Under the pieces are notes generated by a model that was not told the DNA's origin, did no database searches, and saw only the letters and a program-made list of their open reading frames with translations. From NCBI GenBank assembly GCA_046328715.1, contig JAXLWB010000043.1, positions 21,820 to 85,819 of the forward strand: a DNA stretch of 64,000 bases. Direction: 5' to 3'. Source of the DNA: JAXLWB01 sp046328715. GTDB taxonomy: Bacteria > Chloroflexota > Anaerolineae > Caldilineales > Caldilineaceae. Position numbers and translations under genes: made by a program. Shown piece after piece: positions 17,047 to 25,722 of this stretch (its first letter is position 1; every line of letters begins with the position of its first letter).

Positions 17047-18126
17047 TTAAGACTCGCTGCGGATTCTTGGGTCGAGCCAACTGTAGAGCATATCGGCGAA
17101 AAAGTTCGCCAGTACAACGGACAAAGTGATGATTAAGAAAACTCCCTGCATCACGGTATAATCGCGCTTCCCGATGCTACCCACCAGAATCGAACCAATT
17201 CCAGTGTATTGAAAGATGCTTTCGATCAAGAATGCACCACCCACGACAAAGCCAATGCTGATTGCAAGTTGAGTAAAAAGTGGTAACGCTGCATTCCGCC
17301 CCACATAGGCTGTGGTAATACGCCAATCGGTGAGGCCGCGTGCTTTAGCGACAGTGACATAGTCTTCGCCTAGCGTTCCTAGGGTACTGCTCTTCATGCT
17401 CAACATCCACCCACCCACAGTGGCAATGATATAAGTAAAAATCGGTAGTGACGCATGGTAGAAAATATCAGCAAAAAATCGCACGTTGAGCCCAGGCTGT
17501 ACTCCTGGCGACAAGATGCCACGCATTTTGGCAATCGAAACCAGCTTCCACTGCACGCCCATCCATACCACCAACAAAATCGCAATGATATAGCTGGGAA
17601 TGGCACTCATAATCGAAGCAAAGATGGTAAGCGCGTGATCCAAAAAGCTATCGCGACGTAGTGCCATCAGTAAGCCGAGCAGGATTCCTAGAATGAAGCT
17701 GACAATCAGCGCCGTGCCCACCCAGAAGATCGTCCAAGGAAGATATTTCGTTATAATGCTTGATACAGACGTACCTGGCGACATGATCGATAACCCAAAG
17801 TCGCCGCGCACTAGATTGGTCAAGAACCGCATATATTGGGTAAAAATCGATTCGTTCAGGTCAATTGCAAATAGGGATGCTGCCTGTGTACGTGCTTGTT
17901 CAATCGGCATCCCCTGTTGAATGACAAGTTGATTGACGTAGACCTCAATTGGGTTGCCAGGAAGAAGCCGAATCAAGAAGAAGATAAAAGTGGTTACTGC
18001 GAAGATGGTGAGCAATGTTTTTAGGAGCTTGCGAACAAAATAATTGCGGGAAATCGTTAGCCACAAGCTAGGTCGTTCGGCAGTTGGAAGCTTTTCAACT
18101 GTAGAAGCTGTTGTCAAAGTTGTCAC
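17047..18126 (-). CDS. Opp/Dpp-type ABC transporter permease (B-like)
   Basis: A 359-residue permease with six to seven helices. After a polar N-terminus of about 30 residues come FVRKLLKTLLTIFAVTTFIFFLIRLLPGNP, the typical B-subunit start, and the EAA-like loop VTVAKARGLTDWRITTAYVGRNA. The start is GTG at 18126 with GAGGAG upstream. It is 18 bases from the stop of the ROK regulator gene, so regulator and transporter share one message. The subunit pairs with the C-like permease. Confidence 0.9.
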   Translation of the reverse strand: MTTLTTASTVEKLPTAERPSLWLTISRNYFVRKLLKTLLTIFAVTTFIFFLIRLLPGNPIEVYVNQLVIQQGMPIEQARTQAASLFAIDLNESIFTQYMRFLTNLVRGDFGLSIMSPGTSVSSIITKYLPWTIFWVGTALIVSFILGILLGLLMALRRDSFLDHALTIFASIMSAIPSYIIAILLVVWMGVQWKLVSIAKMRGILSPGVQPGLNVRFFADIFYHASLPIFTYIIATVGGWMLSMKSSTLGTLGEDYVTVAKARGLTDWRITTAYVGRNAALPLFTQLAISIGFVVGGAFLIESIFQYTGIGSILVGSIGKRDYTVMQGVFLIITLSVVLANFFADMLYSWLDPRIRSES

Positions 18127-18144
18127 AGTCGCTTGGTCTCCTCG

Positions 18145-19347
18145 TTAAAATAATCCTAGCTCATCCGCAAACAGCGCAGTTGCGGCCCCTAGTAGAATCG
18201 TGTCGGAAATATCAGGCCGCACATCTACCAGGTCGATAGTGGGTGGATTGAGACGGGCTGTCAGGGATCGCTGGCAAACTTCTTGCCTGACAATCTCAAG
18301 CAGCGGTTGCCCAATTTGGGCAACGCTGCCCGCCAAAAGAATCTTTGTTAAGCCCAGGACGCCGATTAGGTTGGCGATGGCAATCCCTAGATAATGCCCT
18401 ACATTCTCTACCAGCGGTCTAAGCGTTGGATCGCCCGCTGCAAATGCTTCCAGTACCGCCTCCATCGTAATGCCGCCAGGCTCGTGAAGCATTGGCGCTA
18501 ATGTCGAATTCGAGTTGTGCAGTGCAATACTCTGCGCCTGTTTTACAATTGCCCGGCTGCTTGCAACCGTCTCCAAACACCCCACATTGCCACAGCTACA
18601 GACACTGCCATTTTCTACAACAGTGACGTGCCCAATCTCGCCTACGCCGTAGCTGTGCAGCAATTGGCGGTTCAACACCATGCCCGCCCCAATGCCATTG
18701 CCGAGACGAATGACAACCAGATGCTCCTGGTTGCGATAGCGGCCAAAGTGATATTCAGCTAACAGTGCTGCTTGATTATCATTGACAACAGAGGCAGCTA
18801 AATTATACCGTTTTTTAAGCAGATCTCGTAATGGAAGGTTGAGCCAGCTAAGATTGACGGCTCGTTGCACATAGCCACGCTGGCTATCAATGATACCCGG
18901 CGCTCCGATGCCGATGCCTAGAATCGGTTGGGGCGCATCTACCAACAGCGCATCAATCATCTCGTAAATTACTTCGACAGCCTGGTCGCCCATACGGTCA
19001 TGCAGCGAGATGTTGTGTTGCCTTTTGCTTTCGCCCCGCAAATTCAAGATACCACCCCGAATGACTTTGCGCGACAGATCCAATGCTAAAGCAAAATTGG
19101 CGTCCTTGACGAGCTGAATCAACGTCGGCGGTTTGCCCCGCTCAGTTGAAATCGAACCCACTTCCTCAACCAATCCCTCTGCCAGCAACTCACCAACCGC
19201 GGCCGAAACAGTTGTTGCCGTCAAGCTCGTCATGCGAGCCAAATCAGCACGACTAATCAACCCCTGATTGTAAACAATCTTGAGAATGAGCCGTTTGTTA
19301 TGTAACTTGGTCTGCTCCCGAGTTGCCTTCTGGCTGGTGGCAATCAT
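18145..19347 (-). CDS. ROK-family transcriptional regulator
   Basis: A 400-residue NagC/XylR-type repressor. An N-terminal winged-helix domain (about residues 15-75: LILKIVYNQGLISRADLARMTSLTATTVSAAVGELLAEGLV) is fused to a ROK sugar-kinase fold. ROK features are GIGIGAPGIID near residue 146, LVVIRLGNGIGAGMVLN near 216 and the zinc loop CSCGNVGCLE near 255. It should bind DNA and release it when a sugar or sugar phosphate binds. It is the first gene of the importer operon, and the DNA before it holds a good promoter with a dyad just downstream of the expected start of transcription, so autoregulation is likely. Confidence 0.92.
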   Translation of the reverse strand: MIATSQKATREQTKLHNKRLILKIVYNQGLISRADLARMTSLTATTVSAAVGELLAEGLVEEVGSISTERGKPPTLIQLVKDANFALALDLSRKVIRGGILNLRGESKRQHNISLHDRMGDQAVEVIYEMIDALLVDAPQPILGIGIGAPGIIDSQRGYVQRAVNLSWLNLPLRDLLKKRYNLAASVVNDNQAALLAEYHFGRYRNQEHLVVIRLGNGIGAGMVLNRQLLHSYGVGEIGHVTVVENGSVCSCGNVGCLETVASSRAIVKQAQSIALHNSNSTLAPMLHEPGGITMEAVLEAFAAGDPTLRPLVENVGHYLGIAIANLIGVLGLTKILLAGSVAQIGQPLLEIVRQEVCQRSLTARLNPPTIDLVDVRPDISDTILLGAATALFADELGLF

Positions 19348-19463
19348 GCGAAACTTAGGTTCAGCAAAAAACAGAAACTACAAGCGGTTGCTCTGAATTA
19401 ACACTGTTACTTTATGAAAAATGTTAATCTGTGCAGTGTATTCGATTCGTTGATGAAGGAAAT

Positions 19464-19488
19464 TTAATAAGTCCAGTGAACTTAATAA
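19464..19488. promoter_or_regulatory. 25-bp dyad, candidate operator for the ROK regulator
   Basis: The sequence 19464-19488 has half-sites TTAATAAGT and ACTTAATAA around a centre at 19476; it matches its own reverse complement in most positions (mismatches at the fourth and tenth bases of each half and at the centre). AT-rich dyads of this size are typical ROK/NagC-type operators. It starts within a few bases of the expected transcription start of the -35/-10 pair upstream, so binding there would block initiation. That the ROK protein binds it is inference. Confidence 0.55.
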
Positions 19489-19496
19489 TTCGTCCC

Positions 19497-19525
19497 ATTA
19501 AAACAGAACTTATTATTTCTGTCAA
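19497..19525 (-). promoter_or_regulatory. sigma-70-type promoter of the ROK/ABC sugar operon
   Basis: Read on the minus strand, TTGACA (19525-19520) is followed after exactly 17 bases by TTTAAT (19502-19497), matching the consensus at six and five of six positions. Transcription would start near 19490, about 140 bases before the ROK start codon, and run into the whole importer cluster. Confidence 0.65.
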
Positions 19526-19773
19526 AATGGAAATTACGCTGTGATACGTTCCTGTTGCCAAAGCGAGGAGTATCAGTTCCGTTAGGCAGACTCACCACTG
19601 CAAGTCAACTTGTCATCCCGAAGGAATCCTTTGCTGCCAACCAATGGCCAGCCAATTCACATGTGACTTGGCAGACATAGGCTGTCGATCTGGCTAGGGT
19701 TCCTTCGGAATGACAAATTTATTTGTCCCTTTTCTTGGGTGTCCTGGCGTTAGACAATTCTGCTCACCATGAC

Positions 19774-20199
19774 TCAGTACGAGGTCTGTGACGCGGAACC
19801 GGTTGCCTTAACCGGTGGCAGAGGTTCTTTGGCTTGGCTGATGTTTTGTGCGTTGAGGAAGGCCAGCGCGACCTGAGCAACTTGAGCGGGCGCCAATTGC
19901 GAGGTGTCGATGCGCAAATCGGAGTGAGAGATGGCATGAGCCAGACGTTGTAATTCCTCCTGGCGGGCTGCTTCCGTCCAATCGTTGTCAGGACGGCGTT
20001 CTTTTTGAGCAGCGAGGCTGACGTCGAGAAAGATCAGCACTTTGGGGAATTCAAACTGCTTCCACAGGTCAGGGACGTTGCTGTGTTCCTGGCTCACTGG
20101 CCGTGCGTCATAACCGGCATTGCGCAGCGCCTTGACGAGCGTGGATTTCCCGCCGCCGCTCACACCAACGACTTTAATTATTGGAAGTTTGTTTGGCAT
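19774..20199 (-). CDS. small P-loop NTPase (kinase-like)
   Basis: A 141-residue protein with Walker A VVGVSGGGKSTL near residue 10 and a Walker-B-like strand VLIFLDVSLAAQ near 55. RRPDNDWTEAARQEELQRLAHA resembles the lid and LID-Arg region of small nucleoside or shikimate-type kinases. The C-terminus (SDLRIDTSQLAPAQVAQVALAFL) is the usual final helix of such kinases. I chose the ATG at 20199 because the longer frame adds only low-complexity residues. It follows the phosphatase gene on the same strand with an 85-base gap. The substrate is unknown. Confidence 0.7.
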   Translation of the reverse strand: MPNKLPIIKVVGVSGGGKSTLVKALRNAGYDARPVSQEHSNVPDLWKQFEFPKVLIFLDVSLAAQKERRPDNDWTEAARQEELQRLAHAISHSDLRIDTSQLAPAQVAQVALAFLNAQNISQAKEPLPPVKATGSASQTSY

Positions 20200-20284
20200 A
20201 GAGAACAGTGGAAAAGTTGCAAAGTTGCAGAGTGGCAGATTCAACAAAGGAATGACTTTTCAACCCTACTACTTTGTAACTTTG

Positions 20285-20989
20285 CTATATTGGAAAACGA
20301 ATGGACATTCGCCGAGTCTTATCTTCGCTATCGGCAGGTGAAATCTTTACTACAACCACCGTCGCATCGTCGTGGGGGCGATTTTGTTCGAGACGCATGG
20401 TCTCCTCAAGAATCGTATCTGCCAACCTCTGAGCACTATCTGCCGACAGATTGTGCGATGTGCAGACCAACTCAACCATATCAAGCAGCTTGCCGCTGCG
20501 CTCGCCTGCTGACCAGACACCATCGGTTGCGATAACAACTGTTAGTCCCGCTTCAAGTGCGATTTCGTGGATGGCAGGTTTGGTATTGCGATGAATACCA
20601 ACCGCCTCGCTCTCACTGTTGATCCACTGAACCCCTTCTGTATGATGAACGAATCCCGGAGCACGTGCGTTCCGACTCAGCACTAATGTTTTCGTTACCA
20701 GATCGATGCTGACAATAAAGAGTTCGGCACTTACCTTGCCACCCCGTTCAGTGACTAAGTAATCATGGGTGGCGCGTGCAACAGCGCCATCTCGTACTCC
20801 TTCGGCCAGGAGACTGATCGCCTTGCGGACGACCATGTTGCTGATTAGTTTGGCGCTGCGCCCACTGCGTTGCCCGTCAGCAACGACAATACTCAGCCCT
20901 CCGTGTGGTCGCTCGACCACCTCGACCGTATCGCCGCTCTCACTGCTGGCGTATTTATTAATCTTCGCTACTGCAACTTGGACTTCCAT
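20285..20989 (-). CDS. PP2C/SpoIIE-type protein serine/threonine phosphatase
   Basis: A 234-residue stand-alone phosphatase. Metal-binding Asp residues appear in SIVVADGQRSGRSAKLISN near residue 33 (the DGxGxGxxA motif in altered form), in LTVVIATDGVWSAGE near 147, and in HDDATVVVVKI near 208. Such enzymes remove phosphate from Ser/Thr on regulator or anti-sigma-partner proteins. Its start codon lies two bases after the stop of the XRE gene, so the two are translated together. No kinase partner is adjacent. The family assignment is firm; the target is unknown. Confidence 0.8.
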   Translation of the reverse strand: MEVQVAVAKINKYASSESGDTVEVVERPHGGLSIVVADGQRSGRSAKLISNMVVRKAISLLAEGVRDGAVARATHDYLVTERGGKVSAELFIVSIDLVTKTLVLSRNARAPGFVHHTEGVQWINSESEAVGIHRNTKPAIHEIALEAGLTVVIATDGVWSAGERSGKLLDMVELVCTSHNLSADSAQRLADTILEETMRLEQNRPHDDATVVVVKISPADSEDKTRRMSIRFPI

Positions 20990-20991
20990 GG

Positions 20992-21351
20992 CTAATCTAA
21001 CTCAATCCCCAAAATATCGCCAACACTGACCCCATAACATGCCGCCAATTTGCGTAGTTCGTCTAGTGTGAGTCGTTGCTCTTTAAATTCAACATCGAAG
21101 AGCAGTTGGCGTGACAGCCCTGTTTGGTAATGAACCTCTTCGTAGCTGAGGCCATTGGCCGAGCGAAGTTGGCGCAATGTTTGAGCCACGCGACTGCGTG
21201 CAAGCTGACGGACTGCTGTGCGCGTCTTGTCAGTTGTCTCATCGACGACTTCAAGCACACGGCGCGGCTCGCCGCTCATGCGGCGCACGGTTTCTTGAAG
21301 GCGTCGGAGTATTGACTCAGATTCTTCGGAATCGGGACCAGATGAACTCAT
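20992..21351 (-). CDS. XRE-type helix-turn-helix regulator
   Basis: A 119-residue protein. Residues about 1-50 are charged and helical (SILRRLQETVRRMSGEPRRVLEVVDETTDKTRTAVRQLARSRVAQ). Residues 55-115 form a Cro/C1-type helix-turn-helix: LRQLRSANGLSYEEVHYQTGLSRQLLFDVEFKEQRLTLDELRKLAACYGVSVGDILGI. The ending is typical of XRE proteins. It starts a small minus-strand operon with the phosphatase and P-loop genes. The N-terminal helix may be a dimer or partner-binding segment that the phosphatase acts on, which is only inference. Confidence 0.8.
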   Translation of the reverse strand: MSSSGPDSEESESILRRLQETVRRMSGEPRRVLEVVDETTDKTRTAVRQLARSRVAQTLRQLRSANGLSYEEVHYQTGLSRQLLFDVEFKEQRLTLDELRKLAACYGVSVGDILGIELD

Positions 21352-21645
21352 AGCAATAATAATAGTTCAATTGCTGGATATTCAGCAAGACGATTGTCAG
21401 ATTACAACGTTAAGTTATTCACTACAATGAGAGGAGCCGGGTCATGCTCATCATCGTATTTCATTCACTACTGCCCAATTCCGGGTCAATCCGTTCCAAC
21501 TACTCATAATTTAGCCCAATTCCCGCAAGGCAGCCACTATTACCATATCCTATTGAGTCCGCAGTTTTATAAAGTCAGACTTGTCACTGTTTTGGATTTT
21601 GTTTCGTAAGTTTTGTTAATGTTGTTAAAACGAGGTTTAAATACC

Positions 21646-23123
21646 ATGAAACCCAGCGCTAATAACCCTACTCGCACAACGCATCCTGAAAATCATCTGT
21701 CCTCTACGTTTAGAATGAGTGACCATACTTACCGCGCTGCCGATCCGGTAGTTGCCAGATTGGCAGTTGCCAGTTGGGCAGTTGTAATGTCACTTCTGCT
21801 GCTCCTACTTACAGCACTTTTTGTCTCGGCAAAGGAGAATAGCATGTCCGATAGTATAGTAATTGAGCGCCGTCTCAGTAATGCGTTTGTGCAATATAAG
21901 CTGGAGATCAAGCCGATTGCCGATCGACCTGACCAACCACCTGGTGAAACCCATTATATCGTTAAGGATCTATTTACTACCATCAATGGCTCCTTTGACC
22001 CCTCTAGTGACGAAGGTTCGATTCCTCAATGGGCCCATGACACCTATTGGTCGGAGAATTTCCTAGAAGCTGGCTCCAATCATCACCTCTTCGCGGCTGT
22101 GATCGGCTTGGATGGCAAATTGGTGAAAAACCATCCGGTTCGCTTTTGGTCAGATGGTTTTGACAAATTGGGTGATCCCACTTATGCGGGCTATATCAAC
22201 GAGGTGACAAAGGAGAGCTCCGGTTGGGCCAACAACCCATTGTGGAGTAGCAGTGCCTTTGATCCTGCCCAAGGCATCACTGGTCCATGGTGTTGGGCAC
22301 CGGATGGTGCATCGGATGTGGTTTGTGGCGGTGGCTTGCCAAATGGTGCGGATCTCTCTACCTTTGTTGTTTGGCAAGCTGTACAGGGAGATGTTGTGAT
22401 CGGTACCCCCACTGATCCCGCTCCGCCGACATCGCCTACTGATCCACCCACCCCCACCCCTGAAGTGACACCCACGCCCAAGATCACCCCTACTTTGCCT
22501 ATTACCCGGCGGCTGGGGACATGGGTCGATGCGCTACGCCTGGAGATTAAACCACTTGCGGAACGGCCCGATACCGATCGCAAGCGCCTGAGCAAGAGGA
22601 GACGGTCTACCTGTTGAAGGATCTTTTTACGACCCACAATGGAAGTTGGGAACCTAGTGACCAGATGGGATCCATCGACATGTGGGCACGCGACGCTTAC
22701 CTGAAGGAACTGGGCGCGCCTGACTACTTTGATGACGCAGGGGCTGATCATCATCTCTTTGCGGCGGTTATTGGGCTAGATGGTCAATTGCTGCGCAATA
22801 CAGAGATCATCTTCTGGTCAGATGGGTACCTGAAGCTGGGCGATGAAGAATATACCGACTTTGCCTCTGCCTTCACTAAGGAACGTTCTGGCTGGGCCAA
22901 TGTTGTGCTCGCCGAAAGTAGCTCCTATGCACCCGATCGCCTTGAACAAGGGCCCTGGTGCTGGATGCCCAAAGGCGCGGCTGATGTGGTCTGTGGCGGG
23001 GGACTTCCGCTCAAGAATCACATCTCGACCTTTGCCGTTTGGCAAGCGGTACCTCGATCAACGTTGCCACCGGTTCGCACCGACTTCAACGTCTTCTTGC
23101 CCTTTGTTACGAGCGGCAACTAA
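21646..23123 (+). pseudogene. secreted two-repeat protein, interrupted by a frameshift
   Basis: One gene appears split into two frames: 21646-22617 and, from about 22580, the frame that ends at 23123. After an N-terminal hydrophobic anchor (VASWAVVMSLLLLLLTALFVSA) there are two related domains of about 150 residues. Each contains LEIKP.A.RPD, VKDLFTT.NGS, HHLFAAVIGLDG, FWSDG, SGWAN, GPWCW, ADVVCGGGLP and STF.VWQAV. A Pro/Thr linker joins them. The second ends in FNVFLPFVTSGN, a C-terminal motif often seen in Chloroflexi exoproteins. The shift (one base lost, or -1) lies near 22576-22612, before VYLLKDLFTT. It could be a real lesion, an assembly error or recoding. Start ATG 21646 has GAGG upstream. 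Function unknown. Confidence 0.7.
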
Positions 23124-23128
23124 GCGCA

Positions 23129-23168
23129 AGGAGGCAGGATGTAACACAAAATTTGCATCCTGCCTCCT
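23129..23168. terminator. bidirectional terminator between convergent genes
   Basis: AGGAGGCAGGATG at 23129-23141 is perfectly inverted at 23156-23168 with a 14-base AT-rich loop. It sits exactly between the end of the two-repeat protein (plus) and the stop of the hydrolase (minus). Confidence 0.75.
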
Positions 23169-24127
23169 CACATCCATTCAAGCAACTGTGCATAGACGCG
23201 GTCTACCTGTTGCTCAGGCTGTTCTGGATCGATCAGATCGTGGATCAACTTCCATTGCTCAGGGAAGGCGAGGCACTCCAGCTTTGCCCCGTGACCGCGC
23301 CAAGCGGCTGCCAGCAATTCTGCACCCCGGTTATTCACCGTCTCGTCGCAGGGATTGGTGATAAAGGTCACGGCTTTGGCTGCGGGCGCAGCCTTTTCTG
23401 CCTCTCTAAGTACTAAACTGGCAAGCCGCAACATTGCTGCCACGCTCCGTGTTGACCAGCGAGGCGAGGCATGCAACGGTTCGAGCTTGGCATCCTTGAG
23501 TTGCGGATCCCACCAAAGAAACTTGTCTGGCAATAGGGAAAGTGAATTGGCGTAGACGATTTGACGTGTCAAAGGCACTGCTTTCACTGCCAGCGCTGGT
23601 GAGACTAGTACTGCATGGTCCAACTCGCTACGATGCTGTGCCGCCCAGGCAGTCAACACTCCACCCAGAGAGAAGCCAAAAAGCGTTATCTCTTTGCCAA
23701 GACCACACAGAATATCAACCACTTGACTGGTATGTTGAATCAATTCGGCGACACCGAGTTTGCCCTGCTTGGGCGAAAGCCGATCGGCAAACCCATGTTT
23801 GGGTAACCGCGGAAGATAGACATTGTAGCCGCGCTCGAAAAAGTGCGGTGCCAGTTGACTAAATTGATAGGGACAATTCGTGTAGCCATGAATAAAGGCA
23901 ATTGCCCGTTCGGTTTGCTCCCCATGGGTAAGCAGGCGTGGATGACAGCGGTCGTGCAGGGCGTCGTCATGCCGGGCTAGCGCATCAAAACGATTGAGGG
24001 CTTCGTCGTAGTTCTTTGCCGGTTGCGCATTCGGGATCGTGCGCAGCGGGTAGGCACGGGTCAACTGGTATGCGCCCAGCGTAGCGACACCGGTGGCCAG
24101 AAGTACGTTACGGAGCATCCTTGCCAT
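23168..24127 (-). CDS. alpha/beta hydrolase
   Basis: A 319-residue serine hydrolase. An N-terminal hydrophobic segment (MLRNVLLATGVATLGAYQL) may anchor it in the membrane. The fold is indicated by AIAFIHGYTNCPYQF (oxyanion HG), the nucleophile elbow GFSLGG near residue 150, the Asp in ITNPCDETVNN near 258 and the His in WKLIHDLIDPEQP near 295. It resembles monoglyceride-lipase or carboxylesterase members. The ATG at 24127 lies four bases past the stop of the LCP gene; an upstream TTG would overlap that gene. Co-transcription with the LCP gene hints at work on the cell envelope. Confidence 0.85.
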   Translation of the reverse strand: MARMLRNVLLATGVATLGAYQLTRAYPLRTIPNAQPAKNYDEALNRFDALARHDDALHDRCHPRLLTHGEQTERAIAFIHGYTNCPYQFSQLAPHFFERGYNVYLPRLPKHGFADRLSPKQGKLGVAELIQHTSQVVDILCGLGKEITLFGFSLGGVLTAWAAQHRSELDHAVLVSPALAVKAVPLTRQIVYANSLSLLPDKFLWWDPQLKDAKLEPLHASPRWSTRSVAAMLRLASLVLREAEKAAPAAKAVTFITNPCDETVNNRGAELLAAAWRGHGAKLECLAFPEQWKLIHDLIDPEQPEQQVDRVYAQLLEWM

Positions 24128-24131
24128 AGAC

Positions 24132-25592
24132 CTACTGTCCCGCAATTCCTAGTTGTGCGAGCAAGTCTCGCCCTACAATGACCTTGACATCCACGGCTTC
24201 TTTTTGAGAAAGGCCGGGGAAATTGTTCAAATTCGGTTGCAGCTTCAGATCCGAGTTCATCTTTTTGAGGATCGTATCCGGTGCGCCGTAGTTTACAACC
24301 AGCGTCTCGGCATAATCATCACGATCTGCGTCGTTGATCGAAACTACATTCCAACCTCGTTGTCGTAGGAGATCACGAGTCGCTGCTGCAACGCCAGCTT
24401 GGTCTGTCCCGTTTAGCACCTCAACTCGTACCCAGCTAGAGTCTACATTGCCATCGGCACTGCTTTCCGTGGTCAGCTTTGCAAAGTAACGATTGACTGC
24501 GACGCGTACCTCACTTGGCTTGGGGATCAAAATCCACTGACCGATCGAATTGTAGTCCTCAGTGCCGTAACGCTTGTCGATCACCTCTTGTTGAATGCCC
24601 TGAAGGTTGTTCTGCCGTAAATAGTTGGCATAGCTGACCATCATAGGCAATTCACCCCAAAGATTGGTCTGTACACTTTTACCAAGGGTGCTCAACATTG
24701 AAGGCAGGTTGCTGATTAAGGTCGGGAACATGTCACGTCGGCGGATCTTGTCAAAGACTGCCCGGATCACATCCTGTTGGCGGCGTTGACGGCCATAATC
24801 ATCGTCTACGTGGCGGGTGCGGGCGTACTTCAACGCTGTCTCTCCATCCAGGTGTTGAGAGCCAGCATCAAGATGAAAGGTCTCAATGCCGTAATCTGCG
24901 GTTGGATATTCTTCGTCGTGAATGGTTTTGGGCACGTTGATGTCAATGCCGCCGATCATGTCAACAATTTGTACGAAGCTGTCAAAGTTGATGCGGATGT
25001 AATAGGGAATCGACTGCCCGATCATGCTGCTGATCGTATCCATCAAGAGTTGCGGACCCCCGCCGGAATAGCCGTTCCGTTCGCCCATACCGTAAATCGT
25101 ATTGATTTTTTCCTTTTCACCCAAGGCTGGCACGTTGACCCAAAGATCGCGTGAAAAGGAGAGCATCCCTGCCTGCTGGGTAGCTGGATCGAGCGTCAAC
25201 AAAATCAAGGTATCGGTGTTGGCTGAGCCGTATTCCTGAGGGCGTTCGTCCGTACCCATCAGCAGCACATTGATCGGCTGCAATGCCACGGTTGAAACTT
25301 CGTTTGGGTCGGCGCTTTCTGCGACTGGCACATCCCCAACCTGGCTGGTAGTCTGGCTTCCCAAGGTATGATTGCCCAGCAGGGTGATCGACGGAAGAAC
25401 CATCGACTGTAGAACACGATGGCGCGCCCAGTTGTAACCAGCATAGCTACTCCAGGCAGCGACAAGTAGGATAAGGACTGAATAGAGAATGACAACTCGC
25501 ACAGCAAAGCGCTGTTGCGGTGGAGGAGTGGATGGTTGTCGGGTCAGTACCGGGACTGGCCGCCGTGGTTGTGATGATTGTTGTCCGATCAT
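24132..25592 (-). CDS. LytR-CpsA-Psr (LCP) family protein with LytR_C domain
   Basis: A 486-residue membrane-anchored enzyme of the family that transfers undecaprenyl-linked glycopolymers to the cell wall. One helix near residues 31-50 (VRVVILYSVLILLVAAW) follows a short cytoplasmic tail. The LCP domain starts at INVLLMGTDERPQEYGSANTDTLILL, with the conserved Asp and Arg residues in SFSRDLWV and in LKYARTRHVDDDYGRQRRQQDVI. The C-terminal LytR_C domain runs from SWVRVEVLNGTDQAGVAAATRDLL. The start at the ATG at 25592 has little ribosome site. It is the first gene of a two-gene operon with the hydrolase. Confidence 0.9.
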   Translation of the reverse strand: MIGQQSSQPRRPVPVLTRQPSTPPPQQRFAVRVVILYSVLILLVAAWSSYAGYNWARHRVLQSMVLPSITLLGNHTLGSQTTSQVGDVPVAESADPNEVSTVALQPINVLLMGTDERPQEYGSANTDTLILLTLDPATQQAGMLSFSRDLWVNVPALGEKEKINTIYGMGERNGYSGGGPQLLMDTISSMIGQSIPYYIRINFDSFVQIVDMIGGIDINVPKTIHDEEYPTADYGIETFHLDAGSQHLDGETALKYARTRHVDDDYGRQRRQQDVIRAVFDKIRRRDMFPTLISNLPSMLSTLGKSVQTNLWGELPMMVSYANYLRQNNLQGIQQEVIDKRYGTEDYNSIGQWILIPKPSEVRVAVNRYFAKLTTESSADGNVDSSWVRVEVLNGTDQAGVAAATRDLLRQRGWNVVSINDADRDDYAETLVVNYGAPDTILKKMNSDLKLQPNLNNFPGLSQKEAVDVKVIVGRDLLAQLGIAGQ

Positions 25593-25722
25593 ATTTGTAA
25601 GCAACGATTATAGCATATATTTTGTTCCACGGGAGAAACTTTTGCCTGCAAGGAGAATAAAACGAAAGGGATGACATGAAATCTGCATCCTGTCATCCCT
25701 TGATCTTGTCATCCTGTCAGAC

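Larger units (their letters stand above)
19348..19773. other. 425-bp intergenic region upstream of the ROK operon
   Basis: No gene is visible. Besides the promoter and dyad listed separately, it holds an inverted repeat: TGTCATCCCGAAGGAAT at 19611-19627 against ATTCCGAAGGAA-type sequence at 19700-19716 (arms about 18 bases, loop about 70). This palindrome likely ends the P-loop gene transcript on the right or is another dispersed repeat. Confidence 0.55.

Noticed and set aside
21394..21609. 71-codon plus-strand frame before the two-repeat protein
   Set aside because: No ribosome site, no recognisable pattern, AT-rich promoter-like region.
22560..22620. programmed -1 frameshift site
   Set aside because: No X-XXY-YYZ slippery heptamer or strong downstream stem was seen, so I treat it as a lesion or sequence error.
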